The notes beneath the pieces are model-generated. The model had not been told where the DNA came from. It was given only the letters and a program-made list of their open reading frames with translations, and did no database searches. 64,000 nucleotides of DNA from Gordius sp. MW1 (lineage: Eukaryota > Nematomorpha > Gordioida > Gordea > Gordiidae): the NCBI GenBank assembly GCA_964036665.1, contig OZ038528.1, positions 14,576,501 to 14,640,500 of the forward strand, in the 5' to 3' direction. The position numbers and the translations under genes are program-made. This document shows, piece after piece, positions 1-14,300 of the stretch (positions are counted from its first letter, which is position 1; each line of letters begins with the position of its first letter).

Positions 1-60
1 TGAGGATTGGAGAGTAAGAGAGAACATAGTGAATAGAGGTTTTTGTCATCCGAAGACAAA
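1..60 (+). CDS. Possible end of an upstream exon
   Basis: A perfect GTAAGT donor begins at 61. Of the three forward frames only one is open over 1-60, ending in phase 2, which matches the phase 2 acceptor of the exon at 5195. The encoded residues (EDWRVREN.., ending HPKTK) do not look like the first half of a PDZ domain, which is what must precede 5195. This could be a linker exon with a further unseen exon between, a 5' UTR exon, or chance. Confidence 0.25.
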
Positions 61-3000
61 GTAAGTACAACACGCGCCCACGCTTGCCCCTAAAATAGCA
101 CAATAAATCGATAAATATTTTAATAATAATCATTTTCTTGTACAGCGCCTATCCTCGCTGTTCTATCCATCCATATCCTATTATCAAACCCCCTGAGCCT
201 TTCGGTTCAATTTTGATCGGTGCGATTCAGCTATTAATCCACGGAATTTTGGTAAATTTAGCGATTGACCCTGTGCTCCATTAAAATTCGCACATGAATG
301 GTAATTTTACTATACCCTCACAGCATATCGGCAAAACTTCGTGAAGAAGAAGTTATATATCTTTGGGGTGGGAAAAAACGAATTTAAAAGGAGTGTACGG
401 ATTTAAAAAAGGGATCAGCTTGTGTTCGCCTTTTGTAAATGGTATAACATTTTATTGAAGGGGGGAGTGCGTTCTTAATTATCTGAAAAGGAGCTAACCT
501 ACCTACTACCTAAGCTGCGCTGCCTCATCTTTCGCTTAGAAACAGAGCTCTCATCCTTCCCCAGCCAGCTCACGAAATTTGAGCATTTTGCCCTAAAGAT
601 TCGACCGATTTTTACTCACCCTATATCGCTTATTCGATATTTCATTTAATGCAGCAAGAAACATGATCATTTAATTGATGCGTCGTTCTACCGCTTTTTC
701 TTCTCGATCATTCCCATATTCGGTTCACGATTATTTGACGGTATTTTGTTATTATATTTATTTTACATTCCCAAAGCAATAGATTTTATATAGTGCGCCT
801 GCGCATCAACTACCTTACATAAAAAGGAGTTTGACCCATCTTACAAAATATATTAAATTGAAAATTTGTTTTATACTTATTCTTTGAAAAGGAATCTAAA
901 GTTTTAAAGTTCTGAGGCCAAATAATTTTTTTACTTTTAATATGTTACCATAAAATTTCTTGATATAAAACTAAACTAGATACGAAAAGGGGTTGGGTTG
1001 GTGTATGTGAAAACCATAAACTAAGAAATGGTTGGTTGTAAAAAAAGAGTAAAAATTAATTTCCAATAAAATGCACTTTTATGCCTTTCATGTTGAAAAA
1101 TATTTTTAAAGGGAATAAGCCATTGCCTCTGATCGTTAGGTTAACATTTAAAATGTAATGTATGAAACCCTTATTTGAAATTATACGCCGTCAGGCGTTC
1201 CAGCGTGAAATGATTAAACTTGGAAATGTAAATTTTGATAGAATGTGAGTAAAAATAAATCCCAAAGTTGAAAATAATGAATAAATAAATTTTGGGTACG
1301 AGAAAAGGGGGCAAATCAGCAAAATGCATTTTTTTTATAATTAATTAACAAAAAAAAATAAAAGATATGCTAAAAAACTATGGCATGTATGCTACGATCT
1401 ATTTTTGCCGTTTGCTTAAACTTATTGGGTTTATAAATAATTCCTGGTTTTAGCGATGCCTCATATACTACAATTACCATATGATTATAATTATAAAACT
1501 TTTTTAGTATTTTAATCGATATATGGTAGTTATATAACCTATCAAATGAGGATGGAATTATAGCATTAAGAATAAACATGCTGGTTAAACAATCTTGTTG
1601 AGAATTTATAAAATTAAGTTTATATGTTGTTAGGAAGGAGGGATACATATGATTGTAATAATGAGTTTTTAAAATTACAATTTAAAGCAACGTGTAAAGA
1701 TTATATGTTAATTCGAAAGTCTCGCCGTTTTATTATGAATCTGAATATTAAAGGGTCGTGGGTTTGGATTAAAGTAATAAAATGAACTTTAGAATGTAAT
1801 ACTTAAAATTTTACTAATATTTAACGTTAATTTTAAATTTTTTTGGATATTTATTTCCTTAAAGTAGCAATTTTAATTTTCCCATATGGCTCCTGAATTT
1901 TTAAATTGATTTTTAGTTGGACTAGTTTGTTTGGGGGATCAAAATCTTGTTTTTTAGGAGTTTGGTTTGTAAGGCCAGATATAATTACACTATTCCTGAT
2001 AAGGTTTATTCTTATTGGCAATTAATGTTGTCCATATAAAAACTTTAAAAATAACTTTTTTGAAGGCATTTAAGAATGGAATTGTTTTACCATTATGTCG
2101 AGCTCTCTGATTAAGGTTGTGTCTTTTTAACTTACTACTTCTTATAGTCGCTTACTACAAGCCCCTTTCTCTACCTCTGGCTCTTATCACCTCTTTGCAA
2201 TGGATATAATATTTGTGTCATTTCTATAGACTTGTTTGAAAATCAACCGATATTTTAAATAATTGTCTAAAAAATATACAAATTATCTTATATCTTAATA
2301 TAAGTGTAATAATAAAGCAGAACTTTAAGTTTACTTTACCAAATGTGCATAGAGCCCAGCACGCGCGGGCATATCGATATGGCTCAGACTAATGGGATTT
2401 CGAGCCTAAAGCTAATAAATTGCATAAAAGTATTTTTCAGAGTTATTCAACTTTATTTAAAATAAACTGAACAATAGTATAGGGAATATAATTTAGCTTT
2501 TTAATTACAAGACCCCCTCCCCTTTTTAATACTCTTCGTTTAACTTGGATTCAGTTCTTTGAACAGAATTTTTTTTACTTTTCTCGTCATATTTATTATC
2601 GCTTAAAACGACATATTAATGACAATTATTTATTGATATAAAATAATACTAATTTGTAAATGATTGCTAAAAAGTTGTGATTTAAAGAAGGTCATACCAA
2701 AAGTTTAAAGGAATTTAGGTGGGACTAAAAATCTATAGGCTATGGCTGACAAATTAGTTTTCAGGGCTCTTAACGTGCTCAAATAAATCCCGTCAGTAAT
2801 TATAATTATGTGCAATGATAAATAGCGCCTTGTTATATTTTTGATTTCTGGGCTAAAAATCTATATTTCATTTTTTGTTACCAAATTAATTTAATTATTG
2901 ACTGTTGAAGTTTGCCCTCTGGCAGCCGTGTTTTAGCTAAATCAATTTGTTTTGGGGAATAAGGGGGCTCACGCTTAGTAGGCACCATTCTGCATTAGTC

Positions 3001-5194
3001 CCACCACATGTACATAGGAGTGAGTGATTGATTAAATAAAGTTCATTTTATCTTGAATAAGGTGTCCCCTCCCGAATTTGGTTGTCCTCCTAGCTACGAC
3101 TCGCCCCCAAATAAATGATAGGAATAGAATTGTGTGTGTGTTGTGTTTGAAAGTAAGAGGAATGGCCCTTCCTTTACATAAACGAAAATCGATAAATAAA
3201 AAAGACCAATTCCCATAACCGACCCCAGTACTAGTCTTACATCATGGGTGCAGCAGGACATGACACGAATTTGGCTTAGTTAAATTTTCATTTTCAGCAG
3301 ACTAATACTAATTTCGATAAATAAATTGTTTCCGTTCCTGTGCGTCTCTCTCTCTTTCGAGTTTTCCCCATGCGGGCGGTTCCCGCATAACTGCACATAA
3401 TGATGCGCGCGCACTAAATGTTTTAGCCACTGTTTGAGGGAGCGTGGTATATGTTTATGTAGTAATTTATGCTTATAAATTAAACTTCGTGAAGCAAACA
3501 TAAGGAATGTTAATTCGAAAAATATATTTAGACAGTTAATTTTCATGTAAAAACTTGACCGATCTGATTCGATTCGTCGTAGGAAAGGTTGGATGGATAC
3601 TTTGGTCTCATTCGACTTTTCCCTATGAGACTAGTCTAATACTCGCAAACTATGAAAACGTTTTTTTATCATTTAGCATGGGCGTAGCCAGCATTGGAAT
3701 TAGAAGGGGGCAATAATGATTTAGGGAGGGGCAAAATGATTATTTTTTGAAATTTTAGCCTTAATTTTAATAAATTTCAACAAATTTTGGGGGATGCCCG
3801 CCCCATTGGCTATGCCCATGTCATTTAGCCTATCAAATATATTTGTTGTATGGCAAGATCAGAATCAGCCTAATTCATTTAACCTTTTTTGGTTGCTTGC
3901 TCTAGTCAAAAAGAAACGTCCTTTTAATCTGTGTCCATCTCATCACCTAATTTTGCATACGCATTTGCCTTACCAATTATGATGGTCGTTCAAATTTAGC
4001 CTTGGTTGCCTTTCTTTGTGATCAAATTAATCATTACCCTTGCCTTGTACTAATTAGAGAAATTACTCCCTATAAACACCAATAATTATAGTAATATGTA
4101 GGGGGGAGCGTAAGAAGAGAGGTAGATGGTTAAAATTGATTTATTAGGGTCACCATTGCTTTTGCACTGAGCACAGAGAATGTTCATTCTCATCACTCCA
4201 AATCACCTAACCTCCCCCCTCGTCCTTCACCAATCACCCCCCCCCTTCTATCTGTGTGTCTTTGTTATGAAAGTCTATTGATTATCGATGCCATAATTTG
4301 TTTCTATATTCTCCCTCTTTGTACCCGCATATTGGAATGCTGATCGAATGCAGCGCATCCTACCCATGCGATTCAATTGATTCATTTAAATGTTTTTGAG
4401 TTCTAATGTTTGAATAATCTCAAAAAATTCTTTTTAAAATTATGCCATTTTTCATTTGTGATTGAATTTTTTGCTGGCTTTAACTCAGAGAACTTGTATG
4501 GGGCAAACAAGTTAAATAATACTTTCTTTTAAATATCATTTGTGTAGGCGTGTCCATTAATTCCATGAGCATGGTTGTGAACAGACAATAGGCTCATTTC
4601 ATTTTTAAGTTTCTGTTGGGTCACCGAGATTGACTTTTAATGAATATTTAAAGTATAATTTTTAGTCAATCTAATGGTTTTTTGGATTAACATGAGTTTC
4701 CTATTAGAATAACTGCATTAAAATAGCACTTTTCTAGCAATGAAAAGTTCACTAAATCAATTAATAGTGTTTTTTAAATACGGCATTAAAGTTGTTTGCT
4801 TTATTTTGGGAGAAAATACAACTACTTAACTATTACCTTAGCTTTCAAAACTCCCTAAATAACCGCAAATTTCCAAGCTACTTTAACTTATAATTTTCTA
4901 ATTTCTGACTTGTTCGATGCTAGCTATAGTAATCATCAACGCAGTAGATTTAATCAAATTTTGAAATTTTTATTTGTTTAGGTGTTGGCTTTTTCACCCT
5001 GACCTGTAATAATCATCGTGCTTATACTACGCTCCATAAATTCATCATTTACATTCCCCACAAATTTATAACCATCAAAGAATATTAAGTGCTGTTAATT
5101 TAAATTGACTTATTACATCATGAAAGAAATTTATAACATAGTATCATCCTAGGAGGTTTTAACTACAATTTTGTTTTTTCATATACTCGTGTAG
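61..5194. other. Intron or upstream non-coding region
   Basis: AT-rich sequence with no exon I can support. It holds one clear MITE (3677-3820) and short microsatellite runs, including a CT run near 3344 and a C tract near 4238. The first half of PDZ1 is expected here or upstream, but no Gly-Leu-Gly-Phe-type sequence was found on the + strand. The short ORFs at 1370, 3280 and 3794 look like chance; the one at 3794 overlaps the MITE end. Confidence 0.6.
3677..3820. mobile_element. hAT-like MITE, GCGTAGCC family copy 1
   Basis: Termini CATGGGCGTAGCCAG and TGGCTATGCCCATG are inverted repeats. The flanks are an exact 8-bp duplication, TCATTTAG at 3669-3676 and 3821-3828. The 144-bp body has no coding capacity. 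An 8-bp target duplication points to a hAT-type transposase acting in trans. Confidence 0.9.
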
Positions 5195-5343
5195 AAACGG
5201 TCAATTAAAAGAGGGTGATCAAATCGTGGCAATAAATGGGGTTCGGTTGAACGACGTATCGCACCACGAAGCTATCTCGCTATTGCAAAATGCCAAGGGT
5301 CCCCTCAATTTAGTTGTCGAACGCAAAACTTTCCCCTCCCTAG
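5195..5343 (+). CDS. MPDZ-like exon: second half of PDZ1
   Basis: The exon encodes [15 protein letters not shown], then a helix starting SHHEAISLL, then LNLVVERK: the carboxylate-loop-distal half of a PDZ domain (beta strands 4-6 and helix B). Acceptor is TGTAG before 5195 and donor is GTAACT after 5343. It starts in phase 2 and ends in phase 1. The His at the first helix-B position suggests a class I ligand preference, which is inference. The matching first half was not found. Confidence 0.9.
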
Positions 5344-8300
5344 GTAACTAATTCATCTATCACTTTAAGCTACACAAAATTATGTTTAGAGCATTTAAGG
5401 AACAAATTAAAATGAAATTTAAGATTAATGGGTCCATCCATATATATTCAAATAATTTACATTTTGTTTTGTTTTATTTCCTCGGACGTTGCCCTCACTT
5501 CTCCAGGCTCAATCGACTTGGCTTTGGATTCTATTGTTAGTAGCCCTCAGCCTACCGTTTTACACGATTCTCTCCTACAAAATTTGAATCAGAGTAGGGT
5601 GGCTCCTGGGTCTACCCAAAAACGGTTCGTATATCAGGAAGAGGAAAATCTAACCGAAGATGAAATACCTAAATCTATTGGCATAGAGAATCGCGCTAAC
5701 GACGACGAAAACACCCATAACTCCTCTGATAATAAAATTATGGTGGTAAGAAAATTTACTTATTCTTTACACATCTTTTTTGACTCCTGCATAATGAGCA
5801 CAATTTTAGCACTTTTATATAAATCAAATCCTATTATCTCCCTTTATATTCTAACACAAGAAGGACTTGACATAAATGGGCATAGTCAGAGGGAGGCAGT
5901 GAGGGGCCACTGCCCCTCTAAGTACGAAAATTCCTTATAAATCAATTAAACTATAGCTAAAATTGAAACAAATTTTTTTTTGCCCATCCCTAAATGAGTA
6001 TTGCCTGCTTCTTGTTCCAATATTGGTTATGCCCATGATGGTATAGCTGTTAAAAATGTTCTTGCAACCTAACGGGTTTATAATTTTAAGTTGATTAAGA
6101 CAAGATGTTTTTTAAAGTTGCTAGCTTATATTGTATTATAATGCGCTATTTAATTTTTGGCATTTTATGCACAAAGCTTGATACAGAATTCACCGAAATC
6201 GAAAAAATAGACTTAACCAACGACGGAACTGGCCTCGGGTTTGGGATTGCTGGCGGTCGAAGTACGGGAGTCGTAGTTAAATCCCTTGTGCCAGGCAGTA
6301 TAGCCCACGTTGTAAGTATACTTAAAATTATTGTTAAGTTTAATTTTAAGTTATCATTTTAAGAATTTTATGCTTTATTCATTACACGAGCTGATACACA
6401 CAATTTTCCCGAGAATTTAAAGCGCGTATCTCATCGTTTGGTCTTATATAATCTTTAAAGGATTTGATTTTTGTTCATAATATCATTTTGGATTCGATTT
6501 TGGATATAATAATTGGGCCTTTGACCTGTCTTCTTGTTCTTGCTTATAGTTGCATTCTTTAACAATTTATCGCCGATATCTTCATGTGATATCCTCTTGT
6601 TAGGCCTTAGTTCCATTAATATTTTTTTAAAATATCTAATTTTACGAGAAATGAAGAAATGAATCCTGCTTGATATTTATCCCATTAGGCTCGATAATTT
6701 ATGCTCTCTCCACCTATTAAATGTTGAGTATTAGAAAGAAATATATACACAGCTTGGGTAGGTGTGGGAAATTTGGAATAAATTTGCAGGAATATTGATT
6801 GGGAGCATTTTTTATTCTTAACTATTTTGTAAACATTAAACAACAAGAATTTAATTAAAAAAAACTAATCCTATAAAGTAGAAAGTATAAAGTAATTTCT
6901 TAGAACTTCATCACATATAATCCCATATAATCTAGCGGGTGCAATTAATAATTCATAATTGTCAAATTTGCGAATAATAATTTGTTTTTCGCATGAAAGA
7001 TGGAACTCTCGCCTATTAAAAGTCTGGAACGAAACAAACTCTTATTAAAATCAATAAAAAAAAATACTCACCGAATGCATACCTTTTACCTAAAATCAAC
7101 TATTTTAATAGAATGTGCAAAAATCATAAATATTTGACCAAGATTTAATGAATCACTAGCCAATGTTTTTAATCATTTAAGTGCTACTCGACCACCCCAC
7201 CACCTTTCGTCGCATCTCATGTTTAATTATCTCAACGTATGAAGTTATCAAATAAAAGATCTATATGCTATGACTGGACCTTATAAATAAATATTTTATG
7301 GGAGATGAATTGACCGACGTGGAGGCTTTGGATTAAATAGATTATAAATATCTCACTTTACTTGCAATCTGACGCCCGGATCGATAACACGGGGCTCACA
7401 TGAAAACAGGCTCAATATAATAATCATAGTGATGATCATGTTTTTGACTGTAGACCTAAAATGTTCGATTCTCCTTTATATTGTAACTTTAAAAATGCTT
7501 TTTGCTGGTCAATGCCTTCCCCAAATTTACTTAATCACATCGACCAACATGAAACGCACGTAATTCCAGTTCCAGCCCACCCATCCCCCTTTTCACTTTT
7601 CTCTTTTTTGACTTCATAAATTATGCAGTCCGCCTCACAATTGAATCTAATTTAATTTTAAGTGAATTTAGTATACAGGAGCTCCCTTATAAATCGAATC
7701 AAAATATTTTGCTTACTACATAAATTTCGTTGGTGCGAAAATTTATATTCGTCCCTCAAAGCAATGATTATTATCTATTTGAAAATTATTACTGTCATGA
7801 TCTATTATATCCGATTCAATTTACCCCGACTTGACAGGTTATTAATTTCAACCTTATTAATATAGATTAAAATGTAATTCGACTCTTAAATATTAAAAGA
7901 ATTTAATATTTATTACATTATTTCAAAAATTGTTTATTTACATGAATTATTTATTTGGCGTAATGTTCTTTCCTTGCACCAACAGACAAATTATTAAAGT
8001 GGATAAAATATCTTTATAAAATATCATTTCTTTTGGTGGTTAGATTTATTAAGTTGAGCACGCGTTTAGATTTTTCTTTTATCCACTTACTATGTCATGA
8101 ATTTAAATTAATATAGATTTTAAAACACTTCACTTTTGAATTATAGATATCAAGCCAATTTTTATTTTAGATGGATACAATTTTTGTTTTAAATATTAGT
8201 AAAAATAATAATTATTTTTTGGCTAAAGTTACATTAATTATGATAACTACTTATATAAATATATCCTTTTTAATCTGTAACTTTTATCATTCTGTATTAA

Positions 8301-11300
8301 ATTTTAAAGCTTTGAAACTAGTTTTTATCGAAAAATATATTTGATAAAATCTTTCTTCCAGCAACTTTGCAACTCAGAAGTAATGTGTTGTGTAGGTTAG
8401 GGCGCTGTACTGCTTAAAACTCCCTTGAATTGCGCCCATATATTAATTGTGCAAATTATCGATATATTTTAAATAAGAATTTGTTTTTGACTCATTTATT
8501 TCAATTATTCAAGGATGGTCGGCTAAAAATTGGGGATCACATTTTGCAAATCGACAACGTAAATTTGCGCGGAATGAATTCGGAGCAAGTAAGCGCATTC
8601 ATAATCTGTTGCTTGTGCCGATAAATACTGTTACTATTTCGATCGACCAAAAAAACAGAATGTCTAATGATTTTCAACGTTAAAAACTATAACAACTTTC
8701 TATAGCAATAACGTTTAGTGGCCATTTTAATAATTTTTGATGCAAAAATATGTTTTTTTTTGTTTTCAAAATTAAAATGGGTTGAGTAAAACCTAAGGGT
8801 TGCTGCATTAATAATCGATAAATTTATGTTTTGCCCGATCTCTCATTTTACAGGTAGCCAGTGTACTTAGACATTGCGGTACACACGTTGATGTGGTGGT
8901 TGCTCGGGAAGTGATAGAACGTCCGCTTCCGATATACAATCCCAACTCTGTCATTCTCCCCACAAAACTTTTAAACGAACAACTCGGCTTAGACATACCC
9001 CCTATTCATATATTGGTTAGTCTCCATTTGCCACAAAGTTTCTGATAAATTTTTAGCTTATGGTCTTGGGCATAATTGGCAAACATTTATTTTTAATTTT
9101 AGGAGGAATGAATTTAAGTATATGAATAGCTTTTTTAAACAAATATATAATTTTGCTGTGTAATTAAAAACCCACACTTACTGACGTTTTTACCATTGCT
9201 CTAGAACTTCTTTGGATATTTTGTATTTATATGGTACATGTTTTGCGCAGGAAGCAGGAACTAAGTAGTTTTTTAATTGTAAATTATCAGAATTGATCAA
9301 AAGCATCGGGGTCAATTTTTAATTTGTTTTTACGAACGTTTGATTATTTTTTTATATTATGTTTTATTAATTTTAATGATAACATTGTAATGCTATAGAG
9401 AAGCGTATTACCGAACGAATCCGAACTTACGACAGAAGAGTCGTTTGAATCATCTGAAGAAAACGAGAGTTTCGACCGGGTGTTGATCAAAGGGCCACAC
9501 GGCTTGGGTATGACTATCGCCGGATACATCGGAGGTTATCTTTTTTTACTTAAAGAGAATTATATAATTTGCTTAGTGAAATTACTAATATAAATATTGT
9601 AAATAAAATGGAAAATTTAGAGTGTCTGGGGACCCTCATGGCATCTGTATATTTATATCCTCGCCTTTTAGTTTGTAAAATCTTATTAATAACTAACCTT
9701 TTTGAATTCCCTTTAATAAAATTTGTATATACAAATTCAAGACGAGATATCGGGAGTTTTCGTTAAAAGTATAGCTCCGGGTAGCCCTGCCGATATGGAC
9801 GGCAAAATTCGTGTCAACGATCAAATAATTGAGGTATAAAAACGATCACATATTTTAATAATAATTTCATAATGGGGTTTTTGTATTAATTAGTAATACG
9901 GGATTAATAAAATCGACGGAATTGGCCATCCTGCTATAATAGAGATAATCTCAGACTTATAAAGTTATTCCTAAGATTTTTGTTGGTTGTTACGAGGTTT
10001 GCGAAGATATAGGGAAACATAGATTATTTCCTAAATTATGAGTAAAATTCCAACCTTGAGGCATCTTAAATAGATTGACTGCCTTTTAATAATGGAATTA
10101 TTATGTTTAACAGGTCGACGGTAAATCCTTAGAAGGGCTTACGAATCAGGAGGCCGTTGAAGTTCTCAAAAACACGGGCAACGAGGTCCACCTAATGTTT
10201 ATACGATATTTGAAAGGATCCAAGCACGATCAACTCGAAAATCATATAGGTTAATTCATTAATGCTTTTTTATTTTAAATAATTTTAAAAGTTATTTAAA
10301 ATATGTTAAAAAATCAGTCAAGATTCCCAAAAAATGCGGATTTAAGATTATGAAATGGGGAAATGTTGGCATTTAAAAATACTATAGTTTTGGCACTTTA
10401 ATCACACGATGTCATGCAATTTAGTTTTATATATATTTTAAATTATTTAAAAAGTTTTTACAAAACTATATGGCAGTAAGCTAAAATTTACATGGCAAAA
10501 TTTTAGGGTGTAGCATGTGATCTGCCGTCAAAAAGCTATAGTTTCCAAAATTTGATTTCATAATTACATTACTACACTTAATTTTATATAAAGAAACCTT
10601 CAGTACGACTAAGGAGTAAGACAGTAAAAAAAATTTTAATGGCTACAAAAACTTTTTACTATTTTTATTCGGCAGTATATTCAAATTAAGGTCAGACTTA
10701 ATTTTATATTTTCCCAAATAGATCATGAAGAGATTGCGCCCGCTACAAAAATTTCACCCAGCGAAACAATTCTTGCTCAACTGCTTCGTGAGGAAGAGAA
10801 AGACTACAAAGTAAGCAACGGCTATTTGGAAAAACCACCTACAATCTCACCCATCGTCCCAACGATGGATAACCACGTCGTTGCCACGCAACTGGGCGAA
10901 CATTTAGCGAAGGAACATATGACTCAAGGTATTTATTTTATAAAAGTTATAGTGTTACATCTAGGAACAATATTTGCTAATGTAAATCGGAGTTTTAAAA
11001 ATGGCAAAATTTATGGTAAAACCCTGGCGCGGCCTCTCTTAACTATTATTTTCGATCTTGCCCCAGCCAAAATTTGATATTTATGCCTGGATTTAAAACA
11101 CTTGGTGTTAAAAAGACAAAATAGTCCTAAAAATGTAGTTATTGTAGATTTTGTTGAATGATAAAATGTAAATTTTTTAATAAACTAAAAGACAACGTAA
11201 AAATAAACAGATTAGACATAGGTCAAGGCCCGATCCTGGCTTGCAGATTATACATTAATATATTAGAGTAAGCCTGGAACACGAAACTAGAAACATATAT

Positions 11301-14300
11301 GCTCTCTCTGAAACTCCCAGTTACCAATAAATTATGTATATAAGATTGATTAAAGCATCTTAGAAAAGCGATATTATATCAACTTTGTTGCATGTTTAAC
11401 ATTTTTAAATGTTTCTTGAGATCCTTTAGGAAAATTTATCAGTTACAATAATGTAACTTTTATTCCTTTTCAAGCTGATATAATATATTAATTGAAAAAT
11501 TTGGTGTGTATTTATACTTGATTATGAAATGTGAACTTTGAAACTATTGGGTAAAATTGCAACAAACATGGGGTTGGCTGAATTTGTGGTTAAAAACTAT
11601 AATGCTTATATATTTATAGCAATTAAAGATTGCCTGTTACTTATTGCACCCATTGCCCAATAAATGCCGAATTATTATCGCAGATGATTTGGAAATGCGG
11701 GACCTCAAACGCAAGTGGCTACCTCTCCTGCACTCGGACGTAGAGTTAGTGGTGGCGGAATTTAATAAATTCCGCGAGGGTGGTGGCTTGGGAATAAGTT
11801 TGGAAGGAACTATAGACGTAGAAGATGGACGCGAGATGCATCCCCATCATTACATTAGATCCATCCTACCCGACGGCCCGCTCGGGCTGAATGGCAAGCT
11901 AAGGAGCGGGGATGAATTGTTGGAGGTTAATTCTTTTTGTAACGCCTCATAGTCTTGTTAGTAGGATCAACCAAACGGATAGTTGTATTTGGTAGTCTTG
12001 TCAAAAAAGTTAAGAAATGGCGTTTGAACTTTGCCCTATTAAAACATGTTTTAAAGGCAAATGTTTAACCCTAGTTTTGAGAAACTAGGCCGTAAATTAA
12101 CTTCCAAAGCAAATCATTTTGTTAGTAACTTTTTTTAAATATATTTATTTTAATATTTGTGTTCAAAAAAATATTTGAGTTTGTTTTTTAGAGATTGCGC
12201 TGGTATTTCTTAGTCAACCCCAAAGATTTTATAAAATGTTTAAGGATATGGCAAAAAATCCTTCACGCCAAATTTTTGCGCGCATTTTAGCACAATTTAA
12301 AATAATACGTTTACATCAGTTATGGGCAGCTGTTATGATAATAAACATTAATTTGTAAATGTCGCGTTTAAAGCATTTAGGATATTGCTATATATTTATT
12401 TTTATCTAACTTATAAATTATGTATAATATTCCGTGGTCAGGTTAATGGACAGCTTCTCTATGGCAAGAACCACAGGGAAGTCGTTAAAGTCCTTAAAGA
12501 ACTCCCTCTTTCTGTCAAAATCATCTGCGCTAGGCATTTACAAGAAGACCAAAAGAGTCATAATGTTAGCAACAATTTTGTCAACGGAATCATAAAGGCA
12601 CCGACCGGATTATATATTCAGGAAAGACCTTTTACACCCGAAGAACAACCCTTAAATTCCTTTAAGTCGACTGCCGTTTCTTTGCCTTTCGAGCATACGG
12701 ACTCGGGTATTTTTTAATGGTTTTTTATTATAATTTATGCCAATGCTAAATTATCGAAATATTACATCAAAAATTATAGGACTTATTAAATATCGTTATA
12801 AAACATTGCGAACATATATTTATAAGTATATTATTAGTTATAAAATACATATTTTGTGAGAATAATAAATACAAAGGTTAAGTATTGTAAATATTTGGAA
12901 ATTCTTGAGATATTGCAGAATTATTTACAAATAGTAATGCCGATTTTCTGTTTTATAAAAAAAGATTTGCGTTATCATGGGATAGCAAAGAAATTTTTTA
13001 TATTTTTTTCAAAATAATTTTTAAGGCTGGAGTCCCAAGGTTGTTAGCGTGATTGTCTCATGGGACAAAGAAAATATAAATTACGAAGTTCCGAGTATTT
13101 TTGAAATTTTTATTGCCTCGGCTGAAGGAAACAATATGTTATAAAAAAGTTTCGGTTAAGGCTTTACGTATACTAATTGAGTTGTTTAGAATGTTTAGCA
13201 CAAAAATCTTGGCAATTTCTAAAAAAATTTAGTGGTTGCGAATGCAAAAAAATATTGAGCTAAACATTCTGTTATCTTTGCTTTATATTATTATCGTTTA
13301 GGCGATCGCCTATTCAAAGCTAAATCGGAAGGTTCGATCTCGTTAACCAATACTTTCGGCAACTCCTTTCCCCAATTTCGTTCTCGATCTCTTGAACCCT
13401 TGACGGGATTAGCTATGTGGAGTACAGAACCGCTAGTTATCGAATTGATTAAAGGCGATCGGGGCTTAGGCTTCAGTATCCTCGATTATCAGGTTTGTAA
13501 CTTCGTCTTCCAAACAACCATGTGCAAGAAAATTAAAATAGACTAGCCGGGCGGCTGGGCATGCCTATTAATTAGTAAAAACTTGATTTTAACGGTTTTG
13601 GGGGTAAACCTGGATATTTTTGGTTTTATTTGAGCCCGAATGTACATACATACGTTATTTTTTTGCAACCTAACTTTGTGTTTTCAACCTGATAATAGTA
13701 GTAAAGAGAATTATTGTTTTGTATTCACACATCACATTGCACAGTTAATTATTATTCGCAATGGTTATGGTTTAATGTGATATTATAATAAATTTTGTTT
13801 TGTAAAAAGTATTTTTTTTTAATTTGGGCCGACAAAACGGGCCAAAAAATATTGAATCAGGTCTGATCCACTAATATGATGGCATATTTAGACACTGGAA
13901 AATGATAAGCAAATTTTGCTATAAACCTAACGTTTTTCTTGCAAATATTAATACAGGATCCGATCAACCCAGACCACACCGTAATCGTTATTAGAAGCTT
14001 GGTTCCAGGTGGCCAAGCCCAATTAGACGGCCGTATTTTACCGGGCGATCGACTGCTCTTCGTCAACGACAAAAATTTGGAGGAAGTTAGTTTGGACACT
14101 GCAGTTCAAGCTTTGAAGAGTGTCCCTCGCGGGGTTGTCAAGATAGGCATAGCCAAACCGGTTCCCCTAGAAGAAGGACTCATCGAAAACGTAAATCTCT
14201 TCAAGTCGATTTGCGAAAACTTCTATAAATTACTATTTAATTCGTTAAATTTTATTGAGCTTATTTTATAGACATAACTTAACAACTAAGCTTTTGCAGC

